From: CAYPOY01 sp964412395
GTDB taxonomy: Bacteria; Chloroflexota; Anaerolineae; B4-G1
DNA: 31,321 nucleotides
Direction: 5' to 3'
Assembly: GCA_964412395.1 (NCBI GenBank)
Contig: CAYPOY010000014.1
Location: 1 to 31,321, forward strand
Positions 8,967-17,600 of the stretch are shown here, one piece after another. Under the pieces are notes generated by a model that had not been told where the DNA came from, ran no database searches, and was given only the letters and a program-made list of their open reading frames with translations. Within the stretch, counting starts at the first letter, position 1. Every line of letters starts with the position of its first letter. A program made the translations under genes and the position numbers.

Positions 8967-8994
8967 GTGGGAAGGCCCCACAGGGCCTTCCCAC
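8967..8994. repeat. perfect 12-bp hairpin between livK and livH
   Basis: Left arm GTGGGAAGGCCC (8967-8978), 4-nt loop CACA, right arm GGGCCTTCCCAC (8983-8994). No T-run follows on the minus strand, so it is not a classical terminator. It may stabilise the livK message or attenuate read-through into livH. Its GTGGG...CCCAC ends are shared with palindromes at 22182 and 24496. Confidence 0.8.
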
Positions 8995-9054
8995 TACGTC
9001 TGACGACGCTCGCTCATCCGCACACGTTCTCGTTTCCCGGTTATGCCACCGTCG

Positions 9055-10269
9055 CTACGGCTCGACCAGTTTCCACTGGCCATCCACGATCTGTATCATG
9101 GTGATGGCCTGCATATCCAGGCCGTTGTGATCCGACGCTGAGAAGTCAAAGATGCCGCCGATGCCCACGAATCCTGTTGTACTTTCCAGTTCGTCGCGGA
9201 TCTTGGCCCGGTCAGTGCCGACTTTTTCCATAACCTGGATGGTCAGCTTGAGCGCGTCCCAGGCATGGCCACCGAACGTGACCGGCGCAACACTGTACGC
9301 GGCTTGATAGTCCTTCACGTATTGTAGCAACGTGGCCTTCTGGGGATCGTCGTCCGGCAACTGATCGGCGACGACGATCTTGCCGATGGGAAGGATCACG
9401 CCCTCGGCCGCTTCTTTGGTAGCCAACTCGATGAACGTTTGGTTGCCCACGCCGTGGCTGTGAAAGATCGGTATCTCCAGGCCCAGGTCGAAGGCGTTTT
9501 TGGTGACGGCCGAGGCCGACGGCGGGATGGACCAGACAATGAGCGCCTCGGCATCGGTGCCCCGGACCCTGGTCAACTGTGCTGTCATATCGGTGTCCGT
9601 TGCCTCGAACTTTTCGGATGCGACGATGGTGGTGCCGACTCCCGGCGCAGCGGCCTCAAATTCTACTTTGCCGCTGTCACCGAAGGCATTGTTGACACTT
9701 ATCCAGGCCACTTTGGTGATCCCCTGGCCTTTCAGATAATCCAGCAGCGCCGCCATCACCAGGCGGTCACTGGGCGCCGTCTTGAAGACCCACTTGCGCT
9801 CGGCGACCGGCTCCACGATCTTGATGCTGGCCGCACAGGAGATGAGCGGGACTTCGGCTTTCTGCACGGTATCCACCAGCGCCAGCGTGGTGCCACTCTG
9901 TGTAGGCCCGATGATGAGAGAGACCTGGTCCTCTTCGATGAGCTTCTTGGCCGCCAAAACCGCTTTGGTCTCGTCGCTCTCGGTGTCATAGATGATGATT
10001 TCCACCGCGTGCAACAGACCATCCGGTCCCATGATGCGACCAGCCGCCTCAAGCTCCTTCTGGAGCATCTGGACGGTGTCCCGCTCCGGGATGCCCAGCG
10101 AAGAGGCCGGACCGGTGATGGCGAAAATAGCGCCAATCCTGTATGGCTCGCCGATCTTGGCCTCTGATTCGGCTGGCTGTTCGGGGGTAGTAGGTCGGCA
10201 ACCGCTGGCAGCCAGTGCCAGGCTGATAACCACCAACAGGGTAATTACTGACCAGATTCGCAAGTTCAT
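9055..10269 (-). CDS. livK: branched-chain/aromatic amino acid ABC transporter substrate-binding lipoprotein LivK
   Basis: A 404-residue periplasmic-binding-protein type 1 starting at ATG 10269 behind GGGAGAAAAACT. A lipoprotein signal is visible: a hydrophobic stretch at residues 6-20 and lipobox ASGC with Cys24. The Leu/Ile/Val-binding fold shows as YRIGAIFAITGPASSLG, LIGPTQSGTTLALVDT and HAWDALKL. The protein would be anchored outside the membrane and hand its ligand to LivHM. Ligand type cannot be read from the sequence; the paaK neighbour hints at aromatic amino acids or aryl acids. It is the promoter-proximal gene of the liv-paaK unit. Confidence 0.9.
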   Translation of the reverse strand: MNLRIWSVITLLVVISLALAASGCRPTTPEQPAESEAKIGEPYRIGAIFAITGPASSLGIPERDTVQMLQKELEAAGRIMGPDGLLHAVEIIIYDTESDETKAVLAAKKLIEEDQVSLIIGPTQSGTTLALVDTVQKAEVPLISCAASIKIVEPVAERKWVFKTAPSDRLVMAALLDYLKGQGITKVAWISVNNAFGDSGKVEFEAAAPGVGTTIVASEKFEATDTDMTAQLTRVRGTDAEALIVWSIPPSASAVTKNAFDLGLEIPIFHSHGVGNQTFIELATKEAAEGVILPIGKIVVADQLPDDDPQKATLLQYVKDYQAAYSVAPVTFGGHAWDALKLTIQVMEKVGTDRAKIRDELESTTGFVGIGGIFDFSASDHNGLDMQAITMIQIVDGQWKLVEP

Positions 10270-10313
10270 AGTTTTTCTCCCTTAACCTATATATGCGTGT
10301 AGCTTATCAGCGA

Positions 10314-10343
10314 TCACGCGATCCAATCCACTATACTTGCCAT
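10314..10343 (-). other. 9-codon leader-like ORF ahead of livK
   Basis: A near-ideal ribosome site (AAAGGAGGTGGTT, 10344-10356) precedes ATG 10343, which encodes MASIVDWIA and stops with TGA. It lies 44 bp upstream of livK. It could be a translated leader peptide that couples translation or senses tryptophan or isoleucine (one Trp and two Ile codons), but the peptide is too short to test from sequence alone. The ribosome site is the only real support. Confidence 0.35.
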
Positions 10344-10363
10344 AACCACCTCCTTTGCGTGCG

Positions 10364-10387
10364 CCCCTTTGTGCTCGTTTCACAAGG
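10364..10387. repeat. imperfect hairpin upstream of the livK leader
   Basis: CCCTTTGTG and CACAAGGG pair with one bulged base around a 7-nt loop. It lies between the stop of the anchored secreted protein gene and the leader-like ORF. There is no T-run, so it may be an RNA-processing or weak termination site. Confidence 0.3.
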
Positions 10388-10464
10388 GCTGTCTGTCTTG
10401 GCATTCGAGTCCAGGCGCCTTTGAGAGAAGTTGGACGTTCCTCAGGGCAGACAATCAGCAAGTT

Positions 10465-11613
10465 TTATCCACCGCGCCGTCTCCTGGCGAGTCCAACGCC
10501 CAACAACAACCCAATGACTACGCCCACAGCTATCAGCGCAATCCCTTTTAGCCACGCCACCGCCTGGGCGTCTTGTTCCACCTGTGGTGGCTGCACTCCA
10601 CGGGTTGGCAAAACCGTGGGTGGATACGTCTCTACAATCGTTTCACCGGGAGTGGACGTCGCTACGACAGTCTCGTCGGGGAGAACTGTAACAACAGGGG
10701 GCTCGGTCGGGAGACCTTCGCCCAACGGCGTTGCTACAACAGTCTCGTCGGGGAGAACTGTAGCCGGGGCAGGAGTGAATGTGCCAGTAGCTGTCGCCGG
10801 GATAGCCGGGGGGCGCTCTCGAATCAGAGTCACAAACTCCTGAAGGACATTGAGGCTTCTGGGCATAGACCAGACCGCGATGCCATCAACGTCGTTGGAA
10901 ACGGACTGGATTGCAACAGACATCTCCGACGCAGTATCCCACGCCTGCCCTGAGCTTGCCGAACGGGTCGCCCCAACCTGGGCGTAGATCTGCACCTCTG
11001 GATTGCTGGCGCGTGCAATGTTGCTCATATCACGTATCCAGGAGGCAAAGGTTTGTGGGTCGTCTTGTAGCCGTTGTCCCTGCAGGAGGATTGCATCCAC
11101 ATAGGGCGCGACCTGGCCGAGGTGTTCCTGGGCAAACCGGCGATCAGGAGCCAACATGAACCGGAGACCACGCGCGTGGACATACTCGGCGGCCCGCTGG
11201 ACCGTTGCCGTCAGGTTCTGCTGCTCGCTGGCCGGCGTGCTTTCCCAATGTTCAGGGTTATACATGACCAGATCTATCTGACCGGTCAACGCTTCCAGAT
11301 CGCGCTCCGCGTCAGCCCAGGACGCAAAGACAACCATCCTTTGACCGGCTGTGACTTGCGGCAACAGGGAGACGAACGGGGTGGGGAATGAGGCAATGTC
11401 CTGTGGGCGAGCAATTTGATTGAAATACGCCGCAACCTCAGGCGACTGCACCGGAAAGGTGAGTGGCAACTCAGACAAGTCCGTCTGGGGCGTCATCGCG
11501 GCAGCGTGCCACGATGACGCTACGCCGCAGAGCGGGCTCATCGCAATTAGCATGGCTATTGTTACAACGCTGGATCCGAGAAACCTACCATACATTCGCT
11601 GCAATCCTGGCAT
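10465..11613 (-). CDS. secreted, membrane-anchored protein of unknown function
   Basis: A 382-residue protein. A signal-peptide-like stretch (MYGRFLGSSVVTIAMLIA) precedes an alpha/beta region resembling a glycoside-hydrolase-type barrel (RMVVFASWADAERDLEAL, IDLVMYNPEHWE, GLRFMLAPDRRF, DAILLQGQ, DGIAVWSM). A Pro/Thr stalk follows with the repeat VLPDETVVAT twice, then a C-terminal membrane helix and a basic RRRRGG end. This is a type I anchored surface protein. Start M7 (11595) has a weak AGGA site and gives the cleaner signal peptide; M1 at 11613 has none. Two palindromic repeat elements are embedded in the coding sequence. It follows the TPR giant by 60 bp and is probably co-transcribed. I do not recognise an enzyme family firmly. 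Confidence 0.75.
   Translation of the reverse strand: MPGLQRMYGRFLGSSVVTIAMLIAMSPLCGVASSWHAAAMTPQTDLSELPLTFPVQSPEVAAYFNQIARPQDIASFPTPFVSLLPQVTAGQRMVVFASWADAERDLEALTGQIDLVMYNPEHWESTPASEQQNLTATVQRAAEYVHARGLRFMLAPDRRFAQEHLGQVAPYVDAILLQGQRLQDDPQTFASWIRDMSNIARASNPEVQIYAQVGATRSASSGQAWDTASEMSVAIQSVSNDVDGIAVWSMPRSLNVLQEFVTLIRERPPAIPATATGTFTPAPATVLPDETVVATPLGEGLPTEPPVVTVLPDETVVATSTPGETIVETYPPTVLPTRGVQPPQVEQDAQAVAWLKGIALIAVGVVIGLLLGVGLARRRRGG
10699..10726. repeat. 28-bp palindromic element, copy 1 (coding, frame A)
   Basis: Minus-strand core GGGCGAAGGTCTCCCGACC, followed by GAGCCC. It forms GGTC-TCCC-GACC inside GGGC...GCCC. Here it encodes LGEGLPTEP in the stalk of the anchored protein. Identical over 28 bp to the copies at 15767 and 19359. 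Confidence 0.9.
10944..10967. repeat. second type of palindromic repeat inside a coding region
   Basis: Plus-strand GCCCTGAGCTTGCCGAACGG closely resembles the widespread CCCTGAGC(C/T)TGTCGAAGGG repeats of bacterial genomes. It is read through in frame and encodes RSASSGQA in the anchored protein, between IYAQVG and the next helix. Recognition is from memory of the repeat; only one copy is in this window. Confidence 0.6.
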
Positions 11614-11673
11614 TTGGTTTTCGCTGGGGTGACAAAGAGGAAACGCTGATTTCTTGCACAGTCCAGGCTAAGG

Positions 11674-14600
11674 CTACGGCTCACCGGCCTGCTGGACATT
11701 GACAAAGCCGACGTGTGCTTCTATCTCAGCAACACCTACGGGACGTAAGGCCAGGTACTGGCCCCAGGCTCCGCGTGCCTTGCCAAACTTCTCATCTCGT
11801 TGATACAGCAACGCCAGATACCGATATCCATCCTTGTACGTCGGCGCCAGGGTGACTGCGCGTTCAAATGCGGTGATGGTTTCTGCCACGCGCCCCTCCC
11901 ACTCGTAGACCGCTCCCAGGGCGATCCAGGATGCAGGCGCGTCCGGCGCAAGCTCGGCCTGGTCTTCGTACTCGCCGACCAGATCGCGTCCCTCACGCCG
12001 ACACACAACCAAGTACCGCTGATAAACCATTGTCGCCTGATCATCCAGGGCCAGGGCCGTGTCAAAAAGTTCCAGAGCACGAGTCGCATCTCTGGTCTCA
12101 GCATAGAGAATCCGCCCCAATCCCACATAGGCGTCGGCATAGTCGGGGTCAACCTGGATCGCTTGTTCGTAATACGCAACCGCCTGGTCCGTGTCGTCAA
12201 GGGCAAGGTACGTTTCGGCCAGTTTGGCATAGTTTTCCCCCAACCGGGGCCACAGATTAATCGTCCGCTGCTGAATATCAAGGGCATTGCTCACATCGCC
12301 CTGGGCTGTATAGGCACTACCCAGACGGAGATAGGACTGCCTGTTTCCCGGGTCCACGGCTAACGCGGTCTGATAGGCACTGACAGCCTCGGCTATCAAT
12401 CCCTTATAACTGTAAGCATCGCCCATAGCCAGGTAAGGAACTGAATTCGCGGGTTCCGCGGCAATGCCATTTCGATAAGCGTTGATAGCGCCGTCCAGGT
12501 CATCGTTGGCCAAGCGCAAATGGCCGTATAGGATCCAGGGCTGTGACCACCCCTGATTGATCATAGCCGCTCGCCGGAAGGCCGACTGAGCACTTGCGCC
12601 ATGTCCCTGAGCCTCGTAGGCCTGCCCCAGGGCAAACAGCGGCGCCGCACCGCCGGGAGCGATCTTTGCAGCCTGGAGGGCAATAGCTACGGCGCTGGAT
12701 GCCCGCCCCTGGATCAGGTATGTGCTGTGCAAGCCTAGATAGGCATCAATCATACCCGGGCGCCGCTCAATGGCCTCTTGATACGCGCTGATGGCCCCCC
12801 TCAGATTCCCCGCTGTGCGCCGCGCATTGCCCAGGTTCACCCACTGGACCGCATCTCCGGCTGGACTGGTGTCAATGCCAGCCTGCGCAACTACCACAGC
12901 TTGTTGTGGGCTACCCAACTCCTGGTAGGCAGTCATCAATCCTTGTCGGGCATCTAAATCAGTAGGTGCCAACTGGAGAGCCTGTCGGTACAACGAGACA
13001 GCCGTTCCCAACGCGTCTAGCTGCCGTCGCAAGTCAGCCAGCGCTACGTAAGGAGCCGGGTCCCCTGGTGCTATGTCGAGAGCGGCCTGATATTCGTTTG
13101 CGGCCGCTGTAAACCGACCACGGCGGCGATAAGCATTGCCCAGCGCCAGACGAGCAGAGGTGTTGCCAGGCTCAATCTGCACGGCGCGCTCATACAGCTC
13201 GATAGCTTCAGACCATCTTCCACGCCCCGTGACAAAGGTCGCCAGAGCCATCTGCAATGGGACAGATCCGGGGCGACGTTCCGCGGCGGAGCGATATATC
13301 TGTTCGGCCTCGCTGGGCTTGCCCTGCGCCAACAACGCTTGCGCCACCGCGCCGATCACATCGACATTGTCAGGTTCCAGGGCCAGGGCTCGTAGATAGT
13401 GGTCCAACATCTCGTCTTGCCGGTCCAGGCGGCGGAGTAAACCGCCTAACGCCAGATGCGTAAGCGCGTCAGTGGAGTCAGCCTGTACAGCAGCCTGCGC
13501 GTACTGGAGAGCCAGTTCGTTTTCCGCCTGATCGCGATAGTAGCGCGACAGTTCAAGGTAGGCGGCGGCCTGGTCCGGCGCGGCTGTGATCGCCTGCTCG
13601 TATGTGTCCACGGCCCGCTCAAGTTCTCCGCGATCTTCGTATAGACGTCCCAGGCCAACCAAGCCGCTGGGATCGCCTGGAGCGACCTGGACCATCCGTC
13701 GATAATAAGTCTCAGCCTGGTCATAGTCTTGTTGCGCCCGGTAATAGCTGGCGAATCGAGAGAGAATCGAGATTTCCTCAGGCGCGATCTTGTACGCATC
13801 TTCCAATTGCGCCAATGCATCGTCGTGATTGCCCCGTTGCTCATAGATATTGAAGAGTCCCAGGTGCGCCTGAACATTCTGCGGCTCGACCCAGAGCGCA
13901 TGTTCAAACGATGCAATGGCCTCGTCGCCAAGCCCCCGGACCGCTAGCAACTCGCCCAGAGCCACGTGGACCGAAGCCTGGCTCCAGTCCAGTTTCACGG
14001 CCTGGCTGTAACTATCGAGAGCTGACAGGGAGTCGCCTGTAGCCCGCTGTGCCTGCGCCAGACCAACGTAGACGCTGGGCAACCCTGGCGCGACGTTCAC
14101 GCCGCGCGTGTAGACGTTCAACGCCTGTAGGGTCTGCCCCCCGGAGAGATAGACTTCCCCAAGCGCAAGGTAGGGCTCCACGCCCCCTGGCTGCAAGTCA
14201 ATCGCCGCTTCGTAAGCCGCCACCGCCTCGTCCAGGTCGTCACTCTCAGCGTAGATAGCACCAAACATCAGCCATGGTTCGATCGCACCGGGCGGCGCCC
14301 ATTCCTGTGCTTGCCGGGCCTGGGCCAGGGCCTGGTCTGGCTGCCCAAGTGCGAGATAGGCCTGAACCAACCCATCGTAAGCGGGCATGTGGGTTGGGCT
14401 GAGGCTCAACGCCGTCTGGTAACAGGCGATGGCACGCTCCAGATCGCCCCGATCGCGCAGATAGTCACCCAGCGAGACGTGCAAGGCAGGACGACCGGGG
14501 TTCAAGGCCACTGCGTGGTTAAGTGTTTCTTCTGCCTCTTCATAAGATCCCTGGCGACTATAGGCATCGGCCAGCACGACCAATAAATCCGTGTTGCCAG

Positions 14601-17600
14601 GCTCCAGTTCTATGGCAAGTTGGTATACGTTGATCGCCTCATCAATTTGTCCTTGCCCCAGATAAAAGGCGCCCAGGCCCTGCTGCAAGGCAACACTGTG
14701 CGGGTTGGCCCGCACAGCCGCTTGGTAGGCAGCACGGGCGTCCTCGGAACGCCCCACAGCCACGTAGGCCCGGGCGAGCGCGTCAATGGCGTCTGGATCG
14801 CCGGGCGACACCTCCAGGGCCCGTTCGTAGGCCGCCAGGGCATCAGGCAGGCGCCCGGTTTGGAACAGCACGTCGCCGAGCGCGATCTGGGCCGGCGCAG
14901 ATCGAGGGTTCGCGCGTGCGGCACGCTCAGCCTGCGCCAGTGCTTGTTCCAACTGGGCCAAGTCTGTGTGAACTTCGAGGAGACGCTCTTGAACCTCACT
15001 GTCGCCGGGATCAAGTTCGTAAGCGCGTGCATACGCTTCGATGGCACCATCCAGGTCGCCCTGTCCGCGCAGGTAGTCACCTATCACCAGCAGTGGTCCG
15101 ATGCTTGTCGGGGCCAATGAGATGGCCGTCTCGAACTCACGGTCAGCGGCGACCAGGTCGCCCGAGCCCAGGTAGGCTTGCGCCAACGAGACGTGTGCAT
15201 CCGCGCTGCCAGGTTCCAGGGCCACAGCCTGTTGGCAAAGCGACAGGGCGCCGTCCACGTTACCCTGTTCAAGATGGAACTCAGCCAGAGCCAACAACAG
15301 GGGGACGGAACCCGGTGCAGCCGCCAGTGCCGCCTCCAACTGGGTCTGAGCGGCATCAAAATCGGCCTGTGTTCGATATGCCTGGCTCAAAGCATCAACG
15401 ACGTCGGGATCGGTGGGGCTGATAGTCGCCGCCTGGCGGTATGCGCTCAACGCCTGCTCTGTTTCCCCCAGCGACATTAACGTGTCTCCCAATGCCAGGT
15501 AGGGTGCAGCCGCGCCAGGGTAAAAGTCAACAATATCCTGGTATATTTGCACGAGATCGAGCAGCCGCCCATCGGTACGGTAGACTTCTCCGAAGGAGGT
15601 CAGCACCAACAGATCTGTCGGCGCTAAAGTTAACGCTTGTTGATACAGTGCTCGTGCATCGCTGAGTTGTCCCTGGTCCTGATACAATTGTCCCAAAGCC
15701 AGGTAAGCGGCTACATAGCTGGGCTCGACTTCGATAGCACGCAGGTATTCAGATTCAGCCTGGTCCGGGCTCGGTCGGGAGACCTTCGCCCAACAGGGCG
15801 TGAGGTAGTGATTGCCCAGCGCCACGTGGGCCATACCAGAGCCAGGGGCTTCCTCCACAGCCAACTGGTAGAGGGCCAACGCTTCGTCGTTTTGTCCCAA
15901 AGTCTGGTAGGCGTCGGCCAGAGCCAGGTGACCAGCAGGATCGGCAGGCTGCCGTGTCGCAGCGAGACGGTAGATTTCCAGCGCGCCCTCTGTATCTCCC
16001 TGGTCGCGGCGCATCTTACCCAGGGCGAGGAGAGCTTCGACACTCGCTGGCTGGACCACCACGGCTTGCTGGTAGGCATTCTGTGCGTCCTGGGTGTGCC
16101 CTTGAAGTGCGTAGGCATTAGCCAAAGCGATGTGCGCCTGCACATCGCTGGCATCTACATCAAGCGCGGCCTTGTATTGAGCTATTGCTTCATCCAAGCG
16201 GCCCATACCCAGGTATATATCGCCCAGCATGACATACAGAGAGTCCGCCGCTCCTGGGCGCGCCGCGATAGCCTGCTCCAATATCTCAATTGCCTGATCG
16301 GGTGAAGCCATGCGCTGCAACAGTGTGCCAGCTAACGCAGCATAAGTCCGATCCAGACCCGGTTCGATTGCGACAGCCTGTTCAAACTGCTCTACGGCCT
16401 CATCTACCCGGTCCTGCCTTAAGTAGACCCGTCCCAGGGCCAGGCGGGCCTGCCAGGAACCAGGGAAAACTCGCAACGCCTCACGGTATTGCGCGCTGGC
16501 CTCCTCATAGCGGTTGAGTGACACGTAGAGTTGGCCCAGGGAGAGATAGGCCGAGAGGCTGCCCGGCTCTACGGCAATTGCTTGTTGGAAGGAGGCTAAC
16601 GCCCTGTCCGTTTCGCCTCGCGCCAGGTAAGACTCACCCAACGCGACGTGCAGTGCGCCGACTCCAGGCCAGGTGTCAACCGTTTTTTCGTAAAAGTGAA
16701 TCGCTTCATCCAGATCGCCCAACTGGCGATAGGCCTGACCCAAGAGCAAGTAGATATTGAGATTGGCAGGTTGCCGGGCCAGCGCCTCCTGGTAGGTCAA
16801 AATCGCCTGGTCAAAATCAGCCTGCTGGGCATAGGCATCTGCCAGGGCCAGATAGCCGCCGAGATAGTACGGGTCGTTGTTGACCGCCTGGAGGTACTGA
16901 TTTGAGGCCGCATCGGGTTGCCCCCACCTCCTACGGACATTGCCCAGGCTCACATGGGCAGCCCCAGCCTCCATCCCCTCCCGGGCAGAGACTTCAAACC
17001 ATCCAGTGGCAGCCTGTGCGTCGCCAATATCCTGGTAGACCTGAGCCAGGCCGGTGAGGCTAGCAGCGTCCAGGTTTGCCAAGCGCGAGACACCGCCAGC
17101 ACCGATGCCCCAGAGGCCTGGAGCATTAAACACCCTCGCGACAAAGGAGCGGCTTTGCTTGGCATCCAGTCCGGCGTAGCGTGCCACGTGCGCGGCCTCT
17201 TGATAGATTGCGATAGATTCCTCGGTTTGCCCTTGGTCCCGGTAGAAGTCGCCCAGCGCCAGGTGAGCCGGAGCAGACTCGGATGCAACCTGGACTGCGG
17301 TCTGATACGCATCCCGGGCCGCTTCCAGATCGCCCATGCGCTGGTAGAAAGCGCCTAGCATCAGATAGGCCTGTCCGGAAGTCGGCACGGCCTGTACAGC
17401 CTGCTGGTACCAGGAGAGGGCTTCCTGCAGTTCGCCTTGGTGCAAGGCGGCCGAGGCTAAACCCAGATAGCCAGAGACGTTCCTGGGCTGAAGCTGGATG
17501 AGCTGTTCATACAATGATCGTGCCCGGCCCACGTCACCTTGCATGAGCGCCAATTCAGCCAGTGACGCGCGCGGTTCAGTCGCAAACGGACTGGCGAGCA

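Noticed and set aside
8967..8994. Intrinsic terminator after livK
   Set aside because: Strong stem but no T-run on the minus strand, and a functional operon continues directly after it.
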